Shown in pieces: positions 1 through 8,160 of a stretch of 64,000 bases of DNA. A program made the translations under genes and the position numbers. Position 1 is the first letter of the stretch. Each line of letters opens with the position of its first letter. The notes under the pieces were generated by a model that was not told the DNA's origin, did not search any database, and saw only the letters and a list, made by a program, of their open reading frames with translations. Location: contig NZ_CP018914.1 of NCBI RefSeq assembly GCF_001951015.1, forward strand, positions 310,001-374,000, written 5' to 3'. This DNA comes from Rickettsia rickettsii. GTDB taxonomy: Bacteria > Pseudomonadota > Alphaproteobacteria > Rickettsiales > Rickettsiaceae.

Positions 1-359
1 TATCTCATTCTTGCTGAAATAAAATGTGTTCTAAAACATTTAAACATTTTTCTACAATAATCCTGTCAAATAAAAATATATCTTTTGTTTTTTAACTGTT
101 CTTGAGATGCTTTCTAAAGCGCTTCAGATAAAGTAGTTATAGATTCTTGGATTGTCCTATTAAAAAGTTTTTCTATTTTCGCTACATCGATATTTTCAGT
201 GTGAGATAATTCATTAAAGAATTTTGTAAAATATAAAATAAGATCTTCTAAATCTTTTACATTCATTTTCAAAGATTTGGTAAAACCTTTTAATTTTATT
301 AAAAGTCTTTGTTATTCTTTATTTAATCCGCTGAAACTAGAAAAATCAATTATAGACAT
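1..359 (-). pseudogene. decayed orphan gene, cut by the window edge
   Basis: Reading the reverse strand from an ATG at 359 gives one continuous frame starting MSIIDFSSFSGLNKE, interrupted by stops at 312-314 and 114-116 and at least one more near the window edge. Between the first two stops the frame is open for about 65 codons with a helix-rich, charged composition (for example KDLEDLILYFTKFFNELS). I do not recognise a family. The open stretches in one frame suggest a gene killed by nonsense mutations rather than random sequence, but the call is weak. It points away from tolC; the roughly 210 bases between them are AT-rich and presumably hold the tolC promoter. Confidence 0.35.
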
Positions 360-570
360 AAAATTTTATTTTGTTATCAAATATTAATTAATCTTAAAGC
401 TTTATAACCGTAAAATAAAATGTAAAATAGTTATCATTGTCCTTGAGATTAATTTTTGTTATATTACGTGCTAACATTGCTACAATAGATTTATATTGTT
501 TTATTAGGATATAGGTATATTCAAGATTAAACTAATCTAACTAACATATTATCAATTATTCAAGAAATTT

Positions 571-1932
571 ATGCGTAAATTAATTACATTTATTGTTACA
601 TTATTACTAACTAGTTCGGTTGCAGCAGTTGATTTGCAGGGAGCTTTAACTGAAGGGTATAAGAATAATGAGGAGCTGAAAGCTGCTAGAATTAAGTTTT
701 TAGACTCGATTGAGCAGTTTCCGCGAGCTTTTTCGGGGTTTATGCCTAGTGTCGGATTACAGATTAATAGACAACATAATAAGACTAAATATAATAAAAA
801 ATATGCTGATAGGCTTGGTCTTACTCCAAGGGAAACAGATAGTGATCAAGGTGCATTAACAATTCAACAGTCTCTATTTAATGGTGGTTCTAGCGTTGCG
901 GCTCTTAAAGCTGCTCAAGCAGGATTTAGAGCTGCACGGGGTGCATATTATGCCGGTGAACAAAAAATATTATTAAATTTAATAACTGCGTATCTTGATT
1001 GTGTTGAGAGCAAAGCGAAATATGATATTTCCGAAAGTAGAGTTCGCACTAACATACAACAAGTTAACACCGTTGAGGAAAAATTAAGACTTGGAGAAGC
1101 AACGGAAGTAGATATAGCAACCGCAAGAGCGGGGCTTGCAGCAGCAGAAACGAATAAACTAGCTGCTTATGCCGATTTTCAAGGAAAAAAAGCAAATTTT
1201 ATTAGAGTATTTGGAATAGAGCCGACTAATATAACTATGCCTGAGTTACCTAAAATGTTACCTGCTTCATTAGATGAGTTAACTGGAAGAGCTGCTAAAC
1301 TCAATCCTGATATTGATTCGGCAAGGCATAATGTAACTGCGGCTAAAGCTTTAGAAATGGCAGAAAAAGGGAAATTATTACCGCAAGTAAGTGTGCAACT
1401 GCAATCCGGTAGAACATACTACAATCCACAAGGTGATATAAATGCTATAAATAATAGAAGCTACACTACTACTCTTTCGGTAAATATCCCTATTTATCCT
1501 GAGGGAGGAGCTCAATATTCAAGAATCAGATCGGCTAAAAATCAAACAAGAAATAGTGCAGTTCAGCTTGATAATGTGATAAAGCAGACCCAAGCAGGGG
1601 TTGTAAGCGTGTGGGAGGGATTTGAAGCAGCAAAATCTCGTATTGTTGCCGCTAATCAAGGAGTGGATGCTGCTCAAATATCATATGACGGTACTGTGCA
1701 AGAGGAAATAGTCGGATCTAAAACAATATTAGATGTTTTAACTGCCGAAGAAAAATTATACGAAGCAAAAATAACTCGTGTGGATGCGTATAAATCTTCA
1801 GTACTTGCGGCATATCAAATGAAATTGTTAACCGGCGAGCTAACGGCTCAAAGTTTAAAACTTAAAGTAAAATATTTTAGTCCTGAAGAAGAGTTTAAGA
1901 CTATTAAAAAGAAAATGTTTATAGGTTTCTAA
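571..1932 (+). CDS. tolC: TolC family outer membrane efflux protein
   Basis: This is an outer membrane channel of type I secretion and efflux systems: a trimer that joins inner membrane pumps and adaptor proteins such as the EmrA-like protein in this window. The 453 residues begin with a signal peptide (cleavage expected after A19, ...TSSVAA|VDL). The rest shows the two homologous halves typical of TolC, with long amphipathic helices near residues 90-230 and 300-420 and alternating Ala/Glu/Gln heptads, at usual family length. The next gene starts one base after its stop, so the two are surely cotranscribed. In R. typhi the TolC homologue is reported to export the ankyrin protein RARP-1, encoded two genes downstream here; that is prior knowledge, not visible in the sequence. 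Confidence 0.93.
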   Translation: MRKLITFIVTLLLTSSVAAVDLQGALTEGYKNNEELKAARIKFLDSIEQFPRAFSGFMPSVGLQINRQHNKTKYNKKYADRLGLTPRETDSDQGALTIQQSLFNGGSSVAALKAAQAGFRAARGAYYAGEQKILLNLITAYLDCVESKAKYDISESRVRTNIQQVNTVEEKLRLGEATEVDIATARAGLAAAETNKLAAYADFQGKKANFIRVFGIEPTNITMPELPKMLPASLDELTGRAAKLNPDIDSARHNVTAAKALEMAEKGKLLPQVSVQLQSGRTYYNPQGDINAINNRSYTTTLSVNIPIYPEGGAQYSRIRSAKNQTRNSAVQLDNVIKQTQAGVVSVWEGFEAAKSRIVAANQGVDAAQISYDGTVQEEIVGSKTILDVLTAEEKLYEAKITRVDAYKSSVLAAYQMKLLTGELTAQSLKLKVKYFSPEEEFKTIKKKMFIGF

Positions 1933-1933
1933 C

Positions 1934-2332
1934 GTGAGTAAGGACAATAAAAAGAACCAAGATATGTCGATAGAAGACATATTAAAAGCGATTAAAGGAG
2001 TAATAAACGAGCGTAAAAATCCTATTCATGAAAATGATAGCGAAGATGAAGATGTATTAGAGCTAACGGAAATAGTAAATCAAGATGAAGAAGAAAAGTT
2101 AATATCAACTAAATCTGCTGAAGAGGTAGGTGATATTTTTAAAAATTTTACTGATACTATTAAAGATAAAAAGCTGGATAATAATATCTCATCTAAAAAT
2201 GCACTTGAAGAATTAGTCGTTGAGATGTTAAAACCAGAACTTAAAGCTTGGCTTGATAAAAATCTACCTGTACTTGTTAAAGAGTTAGTAGAGATTGAGA
2301 TAAAGAAATTGGTGCAGAATAGTAAGAGGTAG
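1934..2332 (+). CDS. popZ: PopZ-like pole-organising protein (DUF2497 family)
   Basis: A small acidic protein of 132 residues. The N-terminus (SIEDILKAIKGVI) and the C-terminal helical block (LEELVVEMLKPELKAWLDKN, then LPVLVKELVEIEI) match the two conserved ends of the alphaproteobacterial PopZ/DUF2497 family, joined by a short low-complexity acidic linker (about residues 35-85). PopZ forms a polar matrix that recruits chromosome-segregation and cell-cycle proteins in Caulobacter; Rickettsia versions are much shorter than Caulobacter PopZ. The GTG start at 1934 follows the tolC stop by one base, implying translational coupling. Family assignment is good; the polar role in Rickettsia is inference. 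Confidence 0.75.
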   Translation: MSKDNKKNQDMSIEDILKAIKGVINERKNPIHENDSEDEDVLELTEIVNQDEEEKLISTKSAEEVGDIFKNFTDTIKDKKLDNNISSKNALEELVVEMLKPELKAWLDKNLPVLVKELVEIEIKKLVQNSKR

Positions 2333-2383
2333 GGGAGTGAATGTCATTGCTAGCTAAAAGCGGGGGAGGTGTATGGCTTGTTG

Positions 2384-2503
2384 ATGTCATTCCCGCGGAA
2401 GCGGGAATCCAACAATTAAAAGGTATATACATAGTAAGTTTTAATATTAAAAGCTCGATTTATCTCGCTTTACCCTGGATGCCTGCTTTCGCAGGAATGA
2501 CAT
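2384..2503. repeat. palindromic repeat, family A, full copy
   Basis: Outer arms ATGTCATTCCCGCG...GCGGGAATCC and GGATGCCTGCTTTCGCAGG...AATGACAT are inverted repeats enclosing about 65 AT-rich bases. It lies between the popZ-like gene and rarp-1. A spurious 72-codon frame running through it is just the repeat translated (IPAEAGIQ...AFAGMT). Confidence 0.9.
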
Positions 2504-2548
2504 CGAACCACCTCCTGCTATCAAATAAATTATTTAATAAGGAATTAT

Positions 2549-4270
2549 ATGTTAAATAAATTATGTAAGATATTATTTTTTATAAATCTATTATTAGTGA
2601 TAGTTCAAAGTTATGCTTCACCTCCGCCCTTACCGCCATCATTACCGGCTGCCGAAGTAGATACTAAAGATAAGGATGTTCGCGCTAGTGCCGATATTTC
2701 TTTTTTTGATAAATTTAAACAATTTTTTAGTAAACCAAAAAAGAAAGATATACCCCCTAAACAAGCAAATGAACAAACTAAAGCAGCCCATCAAGAAGAA
2801 CCAAAGCTAGCTTCCCAAGAGCCTAATGACAATGAACAAGCTGAGCCGTTTATAGATGTCGGTAATACAGCATTGCCTAGTGCTACAAGTGATAACGTTC
2901 ATACAAATCCCAGTCATGAAAGTAGTGTAAATTTAGCTTCTCATGACATTCAGGAATCTAATGAAGCCGAGGCATCTGAACCTTTTATAGATATTGGTAG
3001 TGCAACGTTACCTAGTGTTACAAGTAATGAAATGCATGAAGCACAAGTTGCTTCTAATGAGCATAATGATACAAATTTAGCTTCTAATATTATAATTCCT
3101 AATGTACCGAGACCGATAGTATCTATGCCTCCGGCTCAAGCAGGAAGTTATTTAGTGCCTCCGCAGCGACCGGTGCAAATATATACACCAACCAATTTGC
3201 CGCCTGTGCATAAGCCTATTCCGCTTAATCCCCCTCCTGATGCTAATAAAGAGGAAGAAAGCGTAGCACCGATAGCACCGCCCTCTATAACTAATATACC
3301 TGCTGTTTCTCCGCCTGTGGTTAGCCCGCCGGTAACCCAAGATAATACATCAAGTACTATGCCGACAACAGTACCTCCGGCAGTACCTAGTAATGTACCT
3401 GCACCTTCGGTAATGCCTACAAATCAACCTTCTACACAGCCTATAACACCGACTAGCCCAAATACACCCGTTACTAATCCGTCTAAAGTAATTCCTACAA
3501 CTGATTCTTCAGCAGAACTCAATAACTCGCAAGAGACATTTGTAGCTGTTTCAGATGTCCCAAAAAAACAAGATTGGAATACGCCGCTTATACCCGTTGT
3601 TGTAGTGAAGCTGAATCAACTTCAGCCTTTACAAATTAATAATAATCAAACTACAAATAATCAAGAGAAATCACCTCCGGCAAGCTCTCCAAATGTCACG
3701 ATTCAAAAACAAGATAATAACGTAAATAATGAAACATCGGAGTTGGTAACAAAATTTGTTAAAGATGAAACACAAATGTTACTTTTACCTGATGATGATA
3801 TAGTGCTTGGTAAACTAACAGAGCAGGCGACTTTAGAGCAGATGGATATGTATGCATATATAGAGCTGTTCCAAAAGAAAGCAGAATGGATAGCAAGTGC
3901 CGAAAGAAGAAAAGTTGTAGAGAGTTTTATTAAATATGATAATGATATAAATAAAAAGAAAGATATTTATGCCAATCTATCTTATTGTAGTGCAGTAGAG
4001 AATGCTTTTAGAGCAGTGGATAGAAACAATCTTTTTGGGTTGCGTGCGTTACTTGACGTTTATCCTATATTGCAAGAAAAAGGTAGAAGCGGTGAGACAT
4101 TACTAACTGCTGCTATTTATAACGATAATTACTATTTAGCAAAATTTTTGGTCATACGAGGTATTAACATTTCTACTCTAAATGATGAGTGCCAATATCC
4201 ATTAGATATTGCATTAGCTCAAGGAAACGCTAACATAGCTTGTATGTTAATCAAAGCTAAGGGATATTGA
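2549..4270 (+). CDS. rarp-1: ankyrin-repeat protein RARP-1 (secreted or periplasmic)
   Basis: The 573-residue protein has a signal peptide (residues 1-23, ...VIVQSYA|SPP), a proline-rich start (PPPLPPSLP), an Asn/Pro/Thr/Ser-rich linker to about residue 400, and a C-terminal ankyrin region (about 480-573: GETLLTAAIYNDNYYLAKFL, then PLDIALAQGNANIACMLI). The linker carries a diverged tandem repeat, EPFIDVGNTALPS and EPFIDIGSATLPS. The position downstream of tolC and the layout match Rickettsia ankyrin repeat protein 1. In R. typhi it was reported as TolC-dependently secreted; work in R. parkeri placed it in the periplasm, supporting growth and cell shape. Which applies here cannot be read from sequence. 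Confidence 0.85.
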   Translation: MLNKLCKILFFINLLLVIVQSYASPPPLPPSLPAAEVDTKDKDVRASADISFFDKFKQFFSKPKKKDIPPKQANEQTKAAHQEEPKLASQEPNDNEQAEPFIDVGNTALPSATSDNVHTNPSHESSVNLASHDIQESNEAEASEPFIDIGSATLPSVTSNEMHEAQVASNEHNDTNLASNIIIPNVPRPIVSMPPAQAGSYLVPPQRPVQIYTPTNLPPVHKPIPLNPPPDANKEEESVAPIAPPSITNIPAVSPPVVSPPVTQDNTSSTMPTTVPPAVPSNVPAPSVMPTNQPSTQPITPTSPNTPVTNPSKVIPTTDSSAELNNSQETFVAVSDVPKKQDWNTPLIPVVVVKLNQLQPLQINNNQTTNNQEKSPPASSPNVTIQKQDNNVNNETSELVTKFVKDETQMLLLPDDDIVLGKLTEQATLEQMDMYAYIELFQKKAEWIASAERRKVVESFIKYDNDINKKKDIYANLSYCSAVENAFRAVDRNNLFGLRALLDVYPILQEKGRSGETLLTAAIYNDNYYLAKFLVIRGINISTLNDECQYPLDIALAQGNANIACMLIKAKGY

Positions 4271-4285
4271 TAAGATTATTTTTAT

Positions 4286-4385
4286 CGTCATTGCAAGCGA
4301 CTGTAAGGAGCGTGGCAATCTCATAAAATAGTATAAAATCCTGAGATTGCTTCGTCAAAACTTACAGTTTTGCCTCGCAATTACG
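4286..4385. repeat. palindromic repeat, family B
   Basis: Arms CGTCATTGCAAGCGACTGTA and CTCGCAATTACG with inner arms GGCAATCTCA / TGAGATTGCTTCGTCA. It lies in the 209-base gap between rarp-1 and parE and could form a long hairpin, perhaps serving as a transcript end. Confidence 0.85.
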
Positions 4386-4479
4386 TAGCATTTTCAAACA
4401 ATTTCTTTAAAGCTTAATTGCTTTTCTATGTTAAATAGTTTAATTTAGGAGAGAAAATAATTAATTAAATCTCTAATAT

Positions 4480-6468
4480 ATGAGCGATTTATTCAGCTTT
4501 AACAAAGAAAAGAAAAATAAGCTAGTCGATAATAACTATAGTGCAAAAGATATTGAAGTATTAGAGGGGCTTGAGCCTGTTCGTAAAAGACCGGGGATGT
4601 ATATCGGGGGTACTGATTCAAATGCTATGCATCATTTAGTATCTGAGGTGCTGGATAATGCTATGGATGAAGCAGTCGCCGGCTTTGCAAGTATCATCAC
4701 GATAAAAATGCATCATGATCATAGTATTACTATATTTGATAACGGTCGCGGTATCCCTATTGATAATCATCCTAAATTTCCTGACAAATCAGCTTTAGAA
4801 GTAATTTTAACTACTCTTCATTCAGGAGGTAAATTCTCAAATAATGTTTATCATACTGCAGGTGGATTGCATGGTGTTGGAATATCGGTAGTAAATGCTT
4901 TATCTAAACATTTAGAAATAAAGGTTTATAAACAAGGTAAATTATATAGCCAAAGTTATTCTAAAGGAGAAAAATTAACTGATTTAATATGTGAAGAAGC
5001 ATCTACAAGGCTAAGAGGTACATCAATAAATTTCACTCCCGATCCGGAAATTTTTAGTGAAACATTACATTTTAATCCTAAAAAGATTTATGAGCTTGCA
5101 AGGTCAAAAGCTTATTTATATCGCGGTGTTACTATAGAATGGGTATGCGAAGTAGAAGTACAGTCAGATATACCTAAAAAGGCATTAATAAGTTTCCCGA
5201 ACGGTTTAAAAGATTATTTAAGTTCAAAAATAACTTTAGATAATTTAGTTATTCCAGGAATTTTTGCAGGTAATATAGAGTCTACGTCGGACAGGATAAA
5301 ACTTGAATGGGCGATTTGTTGGCAAAATAACGATAGCTCGGCATTTGTTCAATCATATTGTAATACTGTTCCGACTCCTCAAGGAGGAACACATGAGCAA
5401 GGACTTAAGTCAGCTATTTTACGTGGGCTTAAAGCATATGGTGAAATGATAGGGAATAAAAAAGCTGCTAATCTAACTATTGAGGATATTTTAGAAACCA
5501 CAAGTGTCGTACTTTCTATTTTTATAGCTGAGCCGTCTTTTCAAGGACAAACTAAGGAAAAATTAGTATCAAACGGTGTAAGTAAACCGGTCGAGAATAT
5601 AATAAAAGATCATTTTGACCATTTTCTTAGTAGCGATAAAGCTTTAGCTACTAATTTACTTGAGCATGTAATTAGCATTGCTGAGTTTAGAATCAGTAAG
5701 AAAAACGAAAAAAATATTTCCCGTAAAAATGCCACTCAAAAATTACGTTTACCCGGTAAACTTGCCGATTGCACACGCACTTCACCTGAAGGGACAGAAT
5801 TATTTATTGTAGAAGGTGATTCGGCAGGAGGCTCTGCAAAACAAGCACGTAATAGAGAAACGCAAGCAGTATTACCGCTATGGGGTAAAGTTCTAAATGT
5901 TGCGAGTTCTACGCTTGAGAAAATCGTTAATAATCAAGCAATACAAGATTTAGAAATAGCTCTTGCCTGCGGTAGTTTAAAGAATTATAAAAAAGAAAAT
6001 CTGCGTTACGAAAAAATAATTATTATGACTGATGCAGATGTTGACGGTGCTCATATAGCTTCGCTATTAATGACTTTCTTTTTTTTACGAATGCCGAAAT
6101 TGGTAGAAGAGGGGCATTTATATCTAGCTAAGCCTCCGCTTTATCGTTTAACACAGTCTAATAAAACTTATTATGCAGGCGATGAAGAGGAAAAAGCTAA
6201 GTTAACGGATAAATTATTAAAAGCTAGTAAAGCTAAAATTGAAGTAGGTAGGTTTAAAGGTCTCGGTGAAATGATGCCTGCACAATTAAAGGAAACTACT
6301 ATGCATCCGGAAAAAAGATCGCTTTTAAAGGTAACTTTAGAAGATGTTCAAAATGTTGATAAAATAGTAGATGATTTAATGGGTAAAAAGCCGGAAAAAA
6401 GATTTCAATTTATTTATGAACAGGCTTTAGTTAAAATGGATAAAATTATTAGTGAGCTGGATATTTAA
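4480..6468 (+). CDS. parE: DNA topoisomerase IV subunit B
   Basis: ATPase subunit of topoisomerase IV, which decatenates daughter chromosomes together with ParC (not in this window). Features in order: GHKL ATPase domain with RKRPGMYIGG near residue 36, DNGRGIPIDNHP near 86 and the glycine-rich lid GGLHGVG near 128; a transducer domain; the TOPRIM core with EGDSAGGSAKQARN near 445 and the metal-binding DADVDG at 518-523; and the C-terminal RFKGLGEM tail. At 662 residues it is ParE length rather than GyrB length (about 800), which favours ParE. It sits alone between two family B repeats, so it is probably transcribed by itself. Confidence 0.95.
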   Translation: MSDLFSFNKEKKNKLVDNNYSAKDIEVLEGLEPVRKRPGMYIGGTDSNAMHHLVSEVLDNAMDEAVAGFASIITIKMHHDHSITIFDNGRGIPIDNHPKFPDKSALEVILTTLHSGGKFSNNVYHTAGGLHGVGISVVNALSKHLEIKVYKQGKLYSQSYSKGEKLTDLICEEASTRLRGTSINFTPDPEIFSETLHFNPKKIYELARSKAYLYRGVTIEWVCEVEVQSDIPKKALISFPNGLKDYLSSKITLDNLVIPGIFAGNIESTSDRIKLEWAICWQNNDSSAFVQSYCNTVPTPQGGTHEQGLKSAILRGLKAYGEMIGNKKAANLTIEDILETTSVVLSIFIAEPSFQGQTKEKLVSNGVSKPVENIIKDHFDHFLSSDKALATNLLEHVISIAEFRISKKNEKNISRKNATQKLRLPGKLADCTRTSPEGTELFIVEGDSAGGSAKQARNRETQAVLPLWGKVLNVASSTLEKIVNNQAIQDLEIALACGSLKNYKKENLRYEKIIIMTDADVDGAHIASLLMTFFFLRMPKLVEEGHLYLAKPPLYRLTQSNKTYYAGDEEEKAKLTDKLLKASKAKIEVGRFKGLGEMMPAQLKETTMHPEKRSLLKVTLEDVQNVDKIVDDLMGKKPEKRFQFIYEQALVKMDKIISELDI

Positions 6469-6469
6469 T

Positions 6470-6563
6470 CGTTATTGCGAGGAGCCGTAGGCGACTCGGC
6501 AATCTCATCAAATATCCTGAGATTGCTTCGTCACATTACTTCGTAATTTTCCTCACAATGACG
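6470..6563. repeat. palindromic repeat, family B
   Basis: Begins CGTTATTGCGAGGAGCCGTA immediately after the parE stop and ends CTCACAATGACG. Its last bases contain an ATG (6558) in frame with ctpA, which can mislead start calling for that gene. Confidence 0.9.
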
Positions 6564-6596
6564 CTTTGCTTAAAAAACACACATATTTGGAGTATT

Positions 6597-7946
6597 ATGT
6601 TATTACGTTTAATTATAACACTATTTTTTATTATAAATTCTATTTGTGCATTTGCAGAAGGAGAAAAAGAAACTGAAAATAAAATATCAAATCAGGAAGC
6701 TTATAAGCAATTTCAAGAAATATTTGAACGTATCGAAAAGGCTTATGTACAGGTGCCCGATAGGCAAAAAATGATAGATGAAGCAATTAACGGTATGTTA
6801 AACTCACTTGATCCCCATTCAAGCTATTATACCGATGAGGATTTAGAAGATATTTTTACTTTTACAAAAGGTGAATTCGGCGGAATCGGTGTTGAAATAA
6901 TGTATGATAGCGGAGCAATTAAGATAATATCGCCTATTGACGATTTGCCGGCTTTCAAAGCAGGGCTTAAAGGTGGGGATTATATAGTAGGCGTGAATGA
7001 TGAGTTAGTCTCTACGCTTGGTCCTAATAAAGCTATAAAAGAGATGCGTGGTACGCCTGGTACTAAGGTTAAATTGTTGATAATTAAGGAAGAAGAGGCA
7101 AAACCGCAAGAGCTAGAGCTTACTCGCGAAATAGTAAAAATCAAGCCGATAAAAGCACATTTAGAAAAAAATAATATTGCATATATACGTATAACTACTT
7201 TTAATGAGTCAACAATTTCTGAGCTGAAGGCAGCAGTAAAGAAGTTAAAAACTGAGGGTAAAGATGACCTTAAAGGTATAATTCTAGATTTACGTAATAA
7301 TGCCGGAGGTATACTCGATCAAGCTATTGCTGTTAGTGATTATTTTATTGATTCCGGTGTAATTGTAACAACAAAAGGTAGAACTAAATCAAGTAATAGC
7401 GAAATTAAAGCAAATGAGTTTTCGTTAAAAGCTCCCAAAGTACCTATGATAGTTTTAATAAACGGTAATTCTGCCTCTGCCTCGGAAATAGTTGCCGGAG
7501 CTTTACAAGATCATAAAAGAGCAATAATACTTGGCACTAAGTCTTTCGGTAAAGGATCAGTTCAGGCTTTAACACAAATCAATTCTAGGGCTGCCGTAAA
7601 ACTGACTATATCTAAATATTACACCCCAAGCGGTCGTTCTATTCAAGCAGAAGGAATAGAGCCTGATATTTTAATTGAGCCGGCGAAAGTTGAGTATCCA
7701 GAAGTGAAAAAAATAGATAAGCGTTTTTCTGAGAGTTCTTTAAAAAATTATTTGAAGAATGATAATGAAAAAAACAAAGATAGCCAAAAAGCAACAAAAG
7801 CCAAAAATAATAAACAAGAAGAGAATGAATTATCGGAATTATACAAAAAAGATTATCAATTTGCTCGTGCTTATGATGTAATTACAGGGTTGATTATTAA
7901 TAAGAAGCTGGAAACAAACGAGAGAGTTAAACAAGAAGATAAGTAG
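6597..7946 (+). CDS. ctpA: C-terminal processing peptidase (S41 family)
   Basis: Periplasmic serine protease that trims or degrades envelope proteins. From the ATG at 6597 the 449 residues begin with a clear signal peptide (MLLRLIITLFFIINSICAFA|EG). I prefer this start over the in-frame ATG at 6558, which lies inside the upstream repeat and would put 13 polar residues before the signal. The order is an N-terminal helical part, a PDZ domain (GEFGGIGVEI onward), and the S41 catalytic domain with the serine in SASASE (residues 292-296) and the lysine in KSFGKGSVQ. The C-terminus has a charged Lys/Asn/Glu linker. All key residues are present. Confidence 0.92.
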   Translation: MLLRLIITLFFIINSICAFAEGEKETENKISNQEAYKQFQEIFERIEKAYVQVPDRQKMIDEAINGMLNSLDPHSSYYTDEDLEDIFTFTKGEFGGIGVEIMYDSGAIKIISPIDDLPAFKAGLKGGDYIVGVNDELVSTLGPNKAIKEMRGTPGTKVKLLIIKEEEAKPQELELTREIVKIKPIKAHLEKNNIAYIRITTFNESTISELKAAVKKLKTEGKDDLKGIILDLRNNAGGILDQAIAVSDYFIDSGVIVTTKGRTKSSNSEIKANEFSLKAPKVPMIVLINGNSASASEIVAGALQDHKRAIILGTKSFGKGSVQALTQINSRAAVKLTISKYYTPSGRSIQAEGIEPDILIEPAKVEYPEVKKIDKRFSESSLKNYLKNDNEKNKDSQKATKAKNNKQEENELSELYKKDYQFARAYDVITGLIINKKLETNERVKQEDK

Positions 7947-7988
7947 AGAGGATAATATCATTCTCGGTTTTGCTGCATGGGTAGATTC

Positions 7989-8090
7989 TTCGTCATAAGC
8001 TACGGAAAAACTGTAAGTTTTGTACGTACGCGATCTCAGGCACCCTGGTTTATGAGATTGCCACGCTCCTTTTAGTCACTCGCAATGGCG
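7989..8090. repeat. palindromic repeat, family B, reversed copy
   Basis: Diverged copy read in the opposite direction: TTCGTCATAAGC..., then TGAGATTGCCACGCTCCTTT and CTCGCAATGGCG. It fills most of the gap between ctpA and the histidine kinase. Confidence 0.75.
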
Positions 8091-8160
8091 ATTTGTTATG
8101 CGAGCAAGCCTTCCGCAGGGATGACATCAGTTGAGTTAAAAATAACTACTAGGTCTTATA

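Noticed and set aside
2341-2559. 72-codon forward open frame before rarp-1
   Set aside because: It is the translation of a family A repeat and has no RBS or family features.
3152-3340. Reverse-strand frame inside rarp-1 rich in Arg
   Set aside because: Antisense of the proline-rich linker; the bias is explained by the coding strand.
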